From Lichenostomus cassidix (taxonomy: Eukaryota; Chordata; Aves; Passeriformes; Meliphagidae): a DNA stretch of 64,000 nt. The translations under genes were made by a program, and so were the position numbers. Each line of letters starts with the position of its first letter. Position 1 is the stretch's first letter. Location: contig CM039187.1 in the NCBI GenBank assembly GCA_008360975.2, forward strand, positions 15,393,094 through 15,457,093, given 5' to 3'. Under the pieces are notes generated by a model. It ran no database searches. It had not been told where the DNA came from and saw nothing but the letters and a program-made list of their open reading frames with translations. Shown here piece after piece: positions 37,801 to 46,891 of this stretch.

Positions 37801-38927
37801 AAACATCCTAAAACTAGTCAGCTAATTGAAGTTTTGTAATATATTTTTAATATAGAAATAATTGCATTGCCATATATTCTGTTTTCTTTATTTGGCATTA
37901 AAACACCCTCCAACCAAAATAACTTTAAACTGCACCTCTGCTAAGGGAGCTTTTAATAACTGGACATGTACGAATTTCACTGGAGTGAAAAAGCAATATG
38001 CAATTTTAAATTTATCATTTAAATTTTCCTTTTAATCCCCTTTTAAGATGTTACTGCAGAGCAAAACTGACTTTAAATACATAAACGGGAAACATTCCTC
38101 CCAATTTATAATAACTTTGACTTTAATTTTTCACTTTGGGGGGCTGCCAGATCCAGATATGCACCACAGACTTAGAGAATGGAAAGCTTGATCGCCAGAA
38201 CTTGGAGCATCAGTTAAACCAAGTCCTCAAGGAGCTGCGCAAGGCCAGGGAGCAAATAATGCGGCTGGAACCTCTGGTATGTACTGAATAACTTGCAGGT
38301 GAATTTAGGGATTTTGCATAAACATAAATCTCTCACTTTGGGATTTTATTTCAAGCACTGAGTGTCCCTCCATCCTTTATGTCTGTCTCCCCAGGGTGCA
38401 GAGCCCTGTGCCAGGCAGGCAGTGCTTTTCTCTACAGCAGGCACAGCGCAGTACTGCAGCAGGAGCTCCAGAACAGTCAGGTTCCTGAGCAGGGAACACA
38501 CTGTATTTTGTATCACAGTCTGTGACCCAGTTTTGTCTGTTGCACCATGACAAAGCTGCAATTTACTTCCACTCAGACCTGTTGCTGTTGAACAGAGCAC
38601 AATCCTTAGTGCTGTAACACACACAAGGCTTGTGTGCCATCAAGCCTTAATATATTTTCCTACAGTATTTGATCAGTGCATGCATGTCCCAGTCTTACCC
38701 TGATGCTCCTCCTTATCCAGAAACTCCGGGAATCTGGACGTATGGAGCCACAAGAAGATTTGCAAGCTGTATTTGACAAGAAGCTGACCACATTAGACAG
38801 AAGTCCTCCCCTGAAACATTCCAGCTTCCTTGATGAAAGCTTTCTTGAGTGTCCCAGATGTAAAGTGCCATATCCAATAAGCCAGCATAGAGAATTACTA
38901 GCACACATTGACTTCTGTACAGCTTGA
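28775..38927 (+). CDS. CEP55: Centrosomal protein CEP55 (9 coding exons)
   Basis: Coiled-coil midbody protein that recruits ALIX and TSG101/ESCRT-I for abscission at the end of cytokinesis. Nine coding exons give about 455 residues against 464 in human. The order is a short basic N-terminus (MNARAAKDRIMGKWGLK), a long coiled coil (about 30-160), the ESCRT/ALIX-binding region around ALEKNQQWLLYDQQREAYV (about 171-216), and a second coiled coil through about 400. A C-terminal C2HC zinc finger of UBZ type follows, with C431, C434, H449 and C453 in ECPRCKVPYP...HIDFC. All joints are in phase with canonical GT/AG sites except the 3' end of exon 2, where no GT lies at the position homology predicts. 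The ATG at 28775 matches the family start. The gene is divergent from MYOF and shares the intergenic CpG island. Confidence 0.95.
29499..29608 (+). CDS. CEP55: CEP55 coding exon 2 (3' boundary uncertain)
   Basis: The acceptor GGTTGCAG is followed by a phase-1 frame, EREVQDLICDLVTCC, then SQKDEETLNRLLKRIQLMET. This resembles the first coiled-coil segment of CEP55, including the RLL(K/E) motif. Exon 3 begins in phase 0 at the next conserved residue, so the end should be 29587 (Lys). The bases there are AAG|AGGATA, with no GT. I extend to 29608 as the furthest coil-like sequence. Confidence 0.6.
30588..30714 (-). mobile_element. CR1 LINE fragment (3' end, antisense)
   Basis: The plus strand reads TAGAATCATAAGGTCATAGA, then GGGTTGGG, AGATCACCTAGTTCTAACTC and CCCTGCCACGGGCAGGGATA. 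This is the typical antisense CR1 3' end with its ATTCTATGA-like terminal repeat. It sits in CEP55 intron 2, about 70 bp before exon 3. Confidence 0.9.
30785..31072 (+). CDS. CEP55: CEP55 coding exon 3
   Basis: A 96-codon coiled-coil exon beginning KIFSLEKEKEKYNHLLGEKD and including KESERREQLLCSLSEE. The acceptor is TTTAG and the donor GTAAGC; phase 0 at both ends. The frame just upstream has a stop, so the acceptor is forced. Confidence 0.94.
31716..31738. repeat. Poly(C) tract
   Basis: CCACCCCGCCCCCCCCCCCG run in CEP55 intron 3, prone to length error in sequencing. Confidence 0.8.
33184..33227. repeat. 22-bp tandem duplication
   Basis: ATGCATCTGCTTTAATTTTT plus AA (33184-33205) is followed directly by a copy with one mismatch (33206-33227), in CEP55 intron 3. 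Confidence 0.92.
33333..33377 (+). CDS. CEP55: CEP55 coding exon 4 (45 nt)
   Basis: Encodes EAATNIMEVERQLKD, which leads into the ESCRT-binding segment. The acceptor is CTGCAG and the donor GTAAGT; phase 0. Confidence 0.9.
33640..33730 (+). mobile_element. CR1 LINE fragment (3' end, sense)
   Basis: GAGGTTGGATCAGAAAACTC, then TTGAGGTCCCTTCCAAGCTG, the sense-strand CR1 3' region. It is short and diverged, in CEP55 intron 4. The edges are approximate. Confidence 0.75.
34116..34254 (+). CDS. CEP55: CEP55 coding exon 5 (ESCRT/ALIX-binding region)
   Basis: Residues about 171-216: ALEKNQQWLLYDQQREAYVR, then GLLGRILELEQKAE. This is the most conserved stretch of CEP55 and the part that binds ALIX and TSG101 in mammals. 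The acceptor is TGAAG and the donor G|GTATTG, phase 1. Confidence 0.95.
36158..36471 (+). CDS. CEP55: CEP55 coding exon 6
   Basis: A 105-residue coiled coil: HLQEEKQEYYNQLLLTAKSD, ITQLRSELSEFKKTYEKTQG and EQLREEKEKYEDLLRQ. The acceptor is TTAAG and the donor GTAAGT; it leaves in phase 0. Confidence 0.95.
37455..37526 (+). CDS. CEP55: CEP55 coding exon 7
   Basis: VQLLRKSLLRHEAEHTRIAL then LEKQ, coiled coil. The acceptor is TGTAG and the donor GTACCC; 72 nt, phase 0. Confidence 0.92.
38151..38276 (+). CDS. CEP55: CEP55 coding exon 8
   Basis: IQICTTDLENGKLDRQNLEH, then QVLKELRKAREQIMRLEPL, coiled coil. The acceptor is GCCAG and the donor GTATGT; 126 nt, phase 0. Confidence 0.94.
38721..38927 (+). 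CDS. CEP55: CEP55 coding exon 9 (zinc finger, stop)
   Basis: Residues about 388-455. It ends SFLECPRCKVPYPISQHREL, then LAHIDFCTA and TGA. C-x2-C-x14-H-x3-C fits a UBZ/NEMO-type C2HC zinc finger. The segment before it is shorter and diverged from mammals. The acceptor is ATCCAG. Confidence 0.95.
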   Translation, partial: KLRESGRMEPQEDLQAVFDKKLTTLDRSPPLKHSSFLDESFLECPRCKVPYPISQHRELLAHIDFCTA

Positions 38928-39356
38928 GCTCCAAATGGACTTACTGTCTTTGCTCTATATATGCTGCCAGTATGCTTGGCAAAAGATCTTTTTAAAGCTT
39001 TTTTTCTTACAGTTATATAAAGGACTTTGAATTTTGTAATTCAGTTACATGAAAATATTATTAACATTATAATAATTTGGCCTTAGTATTTTACCTCATG
39101 TTTTTGCAAAACAGCTACTGCATTTTCTGGTTGCAAACGGAAATATTTTTACAATTAGGAATATTTTATACAGTAAACTACTGACTACTTTTTTCTTTTT
39201 GCACTATTAAATATAAGAATAGTGCAAGCACAATTATTGTGTCAGACTGTATTTTAGTGTTTGGCTTACGCAGTTCTTGGTTGATGAATCCTGATGATTG
39301 TGCTTGCACCTTAACTAACAAGAATAGCTGCAAAAGATTTTTGGCCCTCGTAGGTG

Positions 39357-39450
39357 CACTATATATATATTTATTTATACATGGTCTGTGTATATATATG
39401 TGTAATATATACAGGATATACATACATGTGTTGTACATCATATACATGTG
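39357..39450. repeat. TA/TACA-rich low-complexity stretch
   Basis: Runs of TATATATAT, GTGTATATATATGTG and ACATACATG within the probable CEP55 3' UTR. Many short complementary segments could fold back on themselves. Confidence 0.8.
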
Positions 39451-39797
39451 AAATACATCATCTTGATACATAAAAACTCAGGAGGGTCATCTTAGATCTT
39501 TGCTGCTTAAGATTAATGTTGAAAACATCAACCTTAAGTAGCTGATTATCCTGAACCAAAGTCTGGGGTGACTAAAATGTTGACCAAGGTTTAATCTCAG
39601 GAAAACCAACTTCCTAGCAAAGACAGACTTTCTTGGTGCTAAAAAAAGTTTGTTTCAATGTCAGAGATAATTTTTGAAGTTTGGATATAGAATTATGCTG
39701 AATTAAACTTGCTTTGCTTCTGTATTTTAGAGGTTAAAGTTGGGAAATGTCAGTTATTCAATGTTAGATTTGACAAATGTTCCAAAGTGCAGTTTTC

Positions 39798-39803
39798 AAT
39801 AAA
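39798..39803 (+). terminator. CEP55: Poly(A) signal AATAAA for CEP55
   Basis: Canonical hexamer about 870 bp after the stop codon; a second lies at 40032-40037. Which is used cannot be told from sequence. Confidence 0.55.
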
Positions 39804-40059
39804 TTGCTTTGATGGATTTGAAGTGTCACTGTATCTTCATATTTATACAAAACACAAGTTATCGATAAATTCTGGCAACAAATTAGAAACTGGCAAAAAA
39901 CCACCTCTAATGGATTTGCAATTGCAGTGTTATTTTTCTCTAGCACCTACTGTAAACCTGAATGTGTTGTGAGCATTTTGTTCCTTGCATCTGTAGTGAA
40001 GTCCCAACAGAAAGTTACTTCCATGGAAATTAATAAAATGAGGAAATTTTACAAAGATA

Positions 40060-43000
40060 CACTAGTTAAGAATAAATTTGGTTATTTTAGAATGGTTTGC
40101 TAAGGACACACAAATACCCAAGGTGTATCTTGCTCTGGCATACTGATTCTAATTGCTAGCTGGTATCCCCTTTCTCCATTGGGCTTTGCTGCAAAAATGC
40201 ATGCACTTACCCCATGATGTTCACCTTAATCCCTGATGGTTAAACCTTATTCTTAAATATGAAGGTGTTTTCCAAGTTATTTTCAATAACCTATAGTATC
40301 AAGTGATGTTATTATCAATTAAATCCAGTATTCATGAGACAGAAAATATTAAAAGGTATTATCTTTATATCTGAAAAATCTCTGCCAGATTTATTGTATT
40401 AGCCACTACCTATCCACTTTTCAATTTCACTGACTATATCTCAGGCTAATCTTTGTATTTGACAATTTACTCAATTGCTAGCAACAGGTTTTCTGACCAA
40501 AGATACCATGAGCTAATGAGTAAAACAGAAATTATGCTTCAGAATCTCAAGGTTTTGCCATGAGGGAAATAGTCTTAATTTCATCTCTTTTTAAAGATCT
40601 TTTAGTTCAGGATAATAACTACGTTTTTCATTGCAGCCTAATAATTTTAATCTCTAATTAAACTTCTTTCGAAAGTTTAAGTTAGCTTGTCTTTTAACAA
40701 CACCTTAATCAGCTAGTATTCTATTCCCAGCTGCATACTCAGCATAGTTTCTGCAAAAGGAAGTCCTGATCTTTTATGTATTATAAATGAAATAGGTTTG
40801 CCTACTACAGGTCAGCACTCTTCAGTAGCTCTGAGGATTTCTTAAATTAGCACAAAACACTTTCACATTAGAAACTGATACTGTAGAGGGAGACTCAGAA
40901 AGTTGATAATGTGATAACCTTTAAAAAGTTTCGTTTAACTCCACCTTTTCTGAACTTTAACAATGGATTTAATCCTACCTGACAAATATTACACCTAAGC
41001 ACAAAAAGCCCCTGGCTGATAAATTTATACAGGTCATTAATGTGGTATATGTTGAAAAATAACAAAATTACATTCTAGTGAAGCAAAATGCTTGCTTTGA
41101 AAGCAGACCCACAAATACTATTGTCATCTCTTACATGAAATTAAAACCAACTATAAAACTCCAACTTCATAAGGTATGCAGATCATATCTCTGCTTTTTT
41201 TTCCATTCTTCAGAAGCTAAGAAATCTCAGAATATTTTTTTTATTCTGAAAGTTCATGATGAAGATCTGCTGCTCCTCTCTTTAGTTATATGGGGGAAAG
41301 AAAAGCTTGTGCCTAATGTGCCCACCTTACTGGTAAGAATTAATTAGCTGTAAGTATAATTCTTTGTAAGGCAGGAAGCAACAGCAATATCTTTATTATT
41401 TCAAGCACAATTTCAATTGCCTTTTTCTTTTATGTCCCTTTCAAGCAACTGAATTTCAGCCTAGCAGAAGGTCTGCATTATTTGAAGTTGTTGATCTAGG
41501 GAAGCTTGGGGGTTAATACAATTGTTTACCAATACTAGAATATTTATAAATCCTAGCTTTCACTGTTCTTTTTAAACAGCAAAATAAATTATTCTCACTC
41601 AATGTTGGGTGGCTGGAAAGACAGCTAGAACTCCACATAGTTTTTTTTCCATAAGGAAAGCTGCCTGTGAAATAAAAACTGAAAGATGGCTCTGTTATTT
41701 TTCTTATATCAAATTCTAATAATTTACTTGATTATGCATGTTTTACTGTTGGTTTTGATAACCATCTTTCACATGGCTATGTTGATTTTGAGTACTGTAC
41801 TTAAAGAACAGGTCAGACTAACATGAATGTAGTAGAAGTCTTTCAGATTTCTAATCAAATGCATGAAAGAATCAGGCCTATCCAGTCTAGAAAAAACATT
41901 AAAAATCACAAAATTTCATTAAAAAAATGAGTAACGTTCAAAATTGCAACAGATAAGGAAAATCATTCTGGTGGTTAGAGCAGATGAGCAGTGAAACACA
42001 TCACTTACGGAGGCTGTGAAATCTCCACCACTGGAGTTAAGTAGTTTATGTAACTACTTAAACTATCCCTGACTGGTGAGTCTGCCTTGGGTCAGGGACA
42101 TCAGCCACTGATTTCTCACAGTGCCTCAAAGCCCTGTTTTTAACGACACATAAAGACTTGCAAGAGGAAAAGACACGGTAAGATTTAAATTAAAAAGCCA
42201 CAATGGTTCTTCTGTATTGACTTCATGTTATTTCACTACATGCTAAATTAGTAGCTGCTGCATCAGAAGTCATTAAAACAGTTTAATTTTGTGTTTTTTC
42301 AACTGGAAAATTACTGGTATGCCTATGTCTGTATAAACTTCTAGTCTAAGCAGACAAAACTGTTTCAAATCAATATGTGCACTCATGCATCACTATCCTG
42401 CTGGAAAACAAATGACACAAGTGCAACTTGATGTCACTTAATTCCTTATAATTGGGAAGTGCCTCATTCCCATATTGTTTTAACAAACAGCACCATGGTG
42501 TCTGATTCTTTGGTATTTGGGGCGTTCAGGTTCCCCTCCACAAGGTGCTCCAGGAAGAAGATTCAGAAAGCTGGTATCCTGAGTGGGAGCTGGCCAAGCC
42601 AGCCAGTGAGAAACGTGACTGCTCAAGAAAGGTTCAGTGCACAGAAAGGAGAGGCTCTGGAGGAGGCACAGATGTAAATTCTCTTCTAACACTGACTGTC
42701 AATGTCAAATGAGTCTGTTGCAAAGAAAGCAGACTTCAAACAGGACATGTATGCATGAAGTGAGACCTCCCCTCACATGCAGTCCTCCTTCAGACCTGGA
42801 ACAGAGCTCCCCACCAGCAGTCAGCATTTTGCTGTCTCTGTGACCAACCAAAAAGTTAAGTATTTTATACTGAATTAATGGTTTCAAAAAGATAGAACAA
42901 GATAAAGTGCTTCAGAATATCCTGTAAGAAAGAAGCCTGGGACCTTATCATAGTGATATCCAGCTGGCTTCTTGATGGAAGTGCAACCAGGCTTAATTTC

Positions 43001-44000
43001 CCTCATCAATTCAAAACTGGTGAATGTGCACACTGTGTCAGTGAAAGTGCCAGTTTTACCAATGTAACAAGCTTGAGAGAGTCAGTATTATCTCATTCAA
43101 CTCAGAAAACTCTACAGCCTAATTAAGGCATCCATGCTTTCCAGAGTCAGTTCATGGGAAGCTCCAAGTCACATCTTATCAGTTATCTCAAATGGCCACT
43201 GATAATGAAAACCATAAACAGTGTAGGAAACATGATTAACATTACATTAGGGAAGCCACAAGAGTTTACAGCAGAATTTAAAGCATTATTTGAACTTTCA
43301 TTGCTGTTGCAAGATTGATTTTTCTGTTTCTTTAGCCCTAGCTTAATGCTAGCTAAGCAGAAGCCTGACAATATGCTTGACAATGCTTGACAATACAGAA
43401 AAATGTTCTTTGCAGCAGACAAGCACGGTAGACTGTGTTTCAGAAATATGTGGCTTTTAAAATTAAAGCTGCTGTCCCAGTTCTGACCTGAAGAACCCCT
43501 GTTGCTCCCAAGTTACTCTTCTAAGATGAGACATCAGGGAAAGAAAAGCAAGCCAATTCTCCTTAAACTTCATGAATAAGAGCATTCTCTAATCACTGGG
43601 ATCTTGACTATGAGAGGAAGCAATGATATCTGTGATCTCTGCACAGTGTACAACCCAGCAGACCAGTGCATTCAGGGAATGTATGAGCACATCTCATGAA
43701 CATGAGAGGCTGGTGACAATTAGTCTGTACACCCTTCAGATGTACATCATAGCTTTTATGTCTCTGCATTAAAGCTCATTAGCAGGAATGTAAGTAACTT
43801 CATGCACACCTGAAAGTTAAGCAAAGGTCCAATGGCATTTTACCTTCTCACTCTGCAAAAACCTCACTTGGGGTGTCAGTTCCGTGGTAAGAGTGTTCTA
43901 CCAGATCCTGCAATGTCCAAACAAACCATTCTGATACCCTGCATTCACTGATAAACTCCTTAAATCCATGGGCTATATGTAAGTGTAATCCTAAAACTAT
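40060..44000. other. CEP55-FFAR4 intergenic DNA, left part
   Basis: AT-rich sequence with no recognisable exon, RNA gene or repeat family. Short frames at 41078-41347, 42459-42677 and 42637-42843 overlap on both strands and show no domain. Confidence 0.55.
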
Positions 44001-44090
44001 TGTGATAATGGCTGCAAGTTCCCCACACCCCTTTCTTAACGACTGTACTTGTCACCTAATGTCCTGCCTTCCCTACTCCACATAGTCCTA

Positions 44091-44187
44091 GCCACGCCCC
44101 CAGTTTTCCCTATTGGTTCCTGTACCCTAACCCCACGTGGCCCTGGCCACTCCCTCGGGTTTCCCCTATTGGTTCCTGTACTCCTAA
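44091..44187 (+). promoter_or_regulatory. Duplicated U3 module in LTR (GC box plus inverted CCAAT)
   Basis: GCCAC..., then CCTATTGGTTCCTGTA, occurs twice about 55 bp apart, with ATTGG at 44112 and 44168. Such U3 duplications act as enhancers in other retroelements; activity here is inferred. Confidence 0.7.
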
Positions 44188-44260
44188 CTCCGCCCCTGTA
44201 CCTCCCCTGTACCCAGAGGTCACTGGGCCTGTGTGCTGTCCCTGCCCCTCTCTGTTTCCC

Positions 44261-44267
44261 TATAAAA
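44261..44267 (+). promoter_or_regulatory. TATA box of 5' LTR
   Basis: TATAAAA, 140 bp before AATAAA; the matching copy in the 3' LTR is at 46530-46536. Confidence 0.8.
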
Positions 44268-44400
44268 CCCCTTACCCTCCGCCATCTTGCTGTCTATGCT
44301 CCATGTGTGTTTATGCTCCACATGTGGCTGTGCATGTGAGGCCTTTGCCCTCGAGGCATCTCTGCCTCGGGGAGGTCGTTGGCCTCTGCTGCACCATGCG

Positions 44401-44406
44401 AATAAA
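44401..44406 (+). terminator. Poly(A) signal in 5' LTR
   Basis: AATAAA within the R/U5 part of the LTR; the copy at 46670-46675 in the 3' LTR would end the element's transcript. Confidence 0.75.
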
Positions 44407-44624
44407 CATCTTCCATGGACACAACGCATAGACCCTCCTCGCCTCCTTTATCACTGCCGGTTGTGGAAGCAGACGAACCAGAGCTAGCCTTATGGCTCCC
44501 CGGATGGTGAGAGCGCAGTGTCCAGCCCTGAGACAGAGGGTTTAGAGCACTGAGGCGCTAAACCGGGCTGGGTAGAGAAGCTCTAGGGTAAAGTCTGCTG
44601 TAACATCCTCAAAACCGCAACAAA

Positions 44625-44642
44625 TGGCGCCCAACGTGGGGC
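44625..44642 (+). other. Primer-binding site for lysine tRNA (Lys1,2)
   Basis: TGGCGCCCAACGTGGGGC, 18 bases complementary to the tRNA-Lys(CUU) 3' end including CCA; it starts two bases after the LTR. Confidence 0.92.
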
Positions 44643-46252
44643 AGAAGCCACCCTGGAAAGCGTCCCCCTGCAGCCGCAACTGCGGCAGGGGAGTAGTCGC
44701 ATTTGGGAAGCCATTTCCCCGACAAGAAGCTTGCATTCAGCGAGAAAACCGAAGGAGCGGCCGGTAGCCTCTGGAAAAAAGTCGCGCTTTTCAAGGAGGT
44801 CGGCTGAACGGCGGTAGACCATCCCGAGTGCTTTTTTTTGATTCTCCGTGCGTGGTAAGCCCTCTGGAAAGCCCCTTGGGAGGGGAGCCGGTGAAGGCCT
44901 GGTCGGCTTGGTACGGGGGTCCCTTTTTTCTTTTTAGTTTGTTCTTTTTGCCTCGGGGTGGGTGGAGGGTTAGAGGTGGTGTCTTGTCGAGGTGAAGAGA
45001 GTCGCGCTCCATGCGAAATCTCGACAAGAAAAAACCCACTTCTAACAAGGGGAGACCTAAGTTTTGTACCCCCATTTTGGGAGAAGTTTTTCTTATAAAA
45101 TTAGACATTTTTTATAAGGAGTGGGGAATCAGCTGTTATGTAGGAAGTTTTTGCGCGCGAGAGATAAAGTAAACTAATCTGTGTTTTGTTTTATTTAGTT
45201 ATCTGGCAGTGAAAAACCCTTGTTCTCTCCCTAATAAGCACCTTCCCCTGCATGTATCCCTCAACATGGTGCCAGCCATGTGTTGGTAGCACCCCCTCCT
45301 CCACCAGCTCGTGCTCCCCCTCTGTCCCTCAGGAGAGAGCTGATCGTACGCTTTTCAGCCTCTCCTGTCCCTTTCCCGGGTTAGAACTGGCCACTCTAAC
45401 TCGAGATCCCTGCTAACCTCCTTTCCTGTGCCCCAAACCTCAGCCGAGCTGGCTCCACATGTTTTCCAATATGGCGCCGGCCGCATGGTCAGACACGCCA
45501 TGTTGCCTTCTTCCCCTTAAAATTTTCCCGGGCTTGCCGGAGCCCCGCCCCCTGCATCCCTCGTGTTCCGTTGTAGCCCCTCCCCCCGCGTCGGTGGGCG
45601 CTCCCTTCGGTTACAGATCCTTCCCCATCTAAGTGTTTCCCTTCGGTGCGGGCCCCTCCTCCCATCCTCTCAGGTGTTCCCTCTCAGCCAGAAGCAGCTA
45701 TGGCCTGACCGAGAGCGGAGCTGCACCTCCAGTTGCCCGCGGCAGGCTCAGAGGAGCCGGTGGGGCTGCACCTCTAGCTCCCCGCGGCAGACACTGCCCC
45801 TGGAGCCCGGTAGAGCTGCGCCAGAGCAGTCCCTGAAGCTGTGCTGCCGGCTGGCCGTGCTAGAGCCTAGTAGAACTATTCCAGACCCGGCAGAGCCACA
45901 GCAGAGAAGAGCTGTGTGTCACCCAGTGGAGCTGCGCTGCGTCCAAAGTTTTCTCCCTCTCCTAAGCTGAGAAAGACTTCAGTAACAACGCCGTTGCTGC
46001 TGCAAACCCTGCCTTCATCTTAGCAGCCCCAGCAAAAAAAGAACAAACTACAAACATGACTGCAGTCCGAAAATTCAGCCTGTACTGAACTCCAACATCA
46101 AAATCAGCCAGCTGCATCATCGTTTTCCTCATACTCACAGCAAAACTAGTTTTGTCATTGCTTTACATTATGTTGTTGTTTTACCATTTTCCTTTTGTTT
46201 AAAAATTTGCTATGAAAGTTTTTAGGAAAAGCATTCCCCTCTTTAATTTAGT
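44643..46252 (+). other. Non-coding interior of the LTR element
   Basis: 1.6 kb between primer site and polypurine tract. The first part is leader-like and G-rich. The middle (about 45290-45960) is GC-rich with an imperfect 45-bp-spaced repeat, and the end is AT-rich. I recognise no retroviral protein. A packaging signal is expected in the leader but cannot be identified from sequence alone. Confidence 0.7.
45721..45790 (+). repeat. Imperfect 45-bp tandem repeat in element interior
   Basis: CTGCACCTCCAGTTGCCCGC, GGCAG at 45721-45745 recurs as CTGCACCTCTAGCTCCCCGC, GGCAG at 45766-45790, with decayed GAGCTGCGC copies further on. Confidence 0.8.
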
Positions 46253-46266
46253 AAAAAATGGGGAAA
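46253..46266 (+). other. Polypurine tract
   Basis: AAAAAATGGGGAAA, ending three bases before the TG of the 3' LTR. It is the expected primer for plus-strand DNA. Confidence 0.8.
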
Positions 46267-46269
46267 TAT

Positions 46270-46891
46270 TGTGATAATGGCTGCAAGTTCCCCACACCCC
46301 TTTCTTAACGACTGTACTTGTCACCTATTGTCCTACCGTCCCTACTCCACATAGTCCTAGCCACGCCCCCAGTTTTCCCTATTGGTTCCTGTACCCTAAC
46401 CCCACGTGGCCCTGGCCACTCCCTCGGGTTTCCCCTATTGGTTCCTGTACTCCTAACTCCGCCCCTGTACCTCCCCTGTACCCAGAGGTCACTGGGCCTG
46501 TGTGCTGTCCCTGCCCCTCTCTGTTTCCCTATAAAACCCCTTACCCTCCGCCATCTTGCTGTCTATGCTCCACGTGTGTCTATGCTCCACATGTGGCTGT
46601 GCATGTGAGGCCTTTGCCCTCGAGGCATCTCTGCCTCGGGGAGGTCGTTGGCCTCTGCTGCACCATGCGAATAAACATCTTCCATGGACACAACGCATAG
46701 ACCCTCCTCGCCTCCTTTATCACCGCCGGTTGTGGAAGCAGACGAACCAGAGCTAGCCTTATGGCTCCCCGGATGGTGAGAGCGCAGTGTCCAGCCCTGA
46801 GACAGAGGGTTTAGAGCACTGAGGCGCTAAACCGGGCTGGGTAGAGAAGCTCTAGAGTAAAGTCTGCTGTAACATCCTCAAAACCGCAACA
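46270..46891 (+). repeat. 3' LTR
   Basis: 622 bp, the same length as the 5' LTR with 7 substitutions and no indels. TATAAAA is at 46530 and AATAAA at 46670. Confidence 0.95.

Larger units (their letters stand above)
38928..39820 (+). other. CEP55: CEP55 3' UTR (probable)
   Basis: AT-rich sequence from the stop codon to the first well-placed AATAAA (39798-39803). It contains a TATATA/TACATG-rich stretch at 39357-39450. The true cleavage site is not visible. Confidence 0.6.
44001..44622 (+). repeat. 5' LTR
   Basis: It starts TGTGATAATGG and ends GCAACA (TG...CA). U3 carries GC boxes and two ATTGG (inverted CCAAT) motifs, with TATAAAA at 44261 and AATAAA at 44401, giving a normal U3-R-U5 order. 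Confidence 0.95.
44001..46891 (+). mobile_element. LTR retroelement, class II (ERVK-like), non-autonomous
   Basis: Two 622-bp direct LTRs (44001-44622 and 46270-46891) flank a 1,647-bp interior. A primer-binding site TGGCGCCCAACGTGGGGC, exactly complementary to the 3' end of lysine tRNA (Lys1,2), starts 2 bp after the left LTR, and a polypurine tract precedes the right LTR. Lysine-tRNA priming is typical of betaretrovirus-like (class II) elements. The interior is too short for gag-pol-env and has no recognisable protease, reverse transcriptase, integrase or envelope frame. The longest frame (45563-45970) looks like chance in GC-rich sequence. The LTRs differ at 7 of 622 positions, so the copy is fairly young and was probably moved in trans by a related complete element. 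It lies in intergenic DNA, in the same orientation as CEP55 and FFAR4. Confidence 0.93.

Noticed and set aside
44049..44339. Identical 96-codon frames in both LTRs
   Set aside because: They are carried by the LTR duplication and run through U3, TATA and R sequence. There is no sign of a coding gene.
45563..45970. 135-codon frame in the LTR element interior, considered as a gag remnant
   Set aside because: No capsid or zinc-knuckle motif is visible. It lies in GC-rich, internally repeated sequence where chance frames are expected.
44001..46891. Possibility that the LTR element is a complete provirus
   Set aside because: The interior is only 1.6 kb, against 5 kb or more for gag-pol-env, and no retroviral enzyme motif is present.
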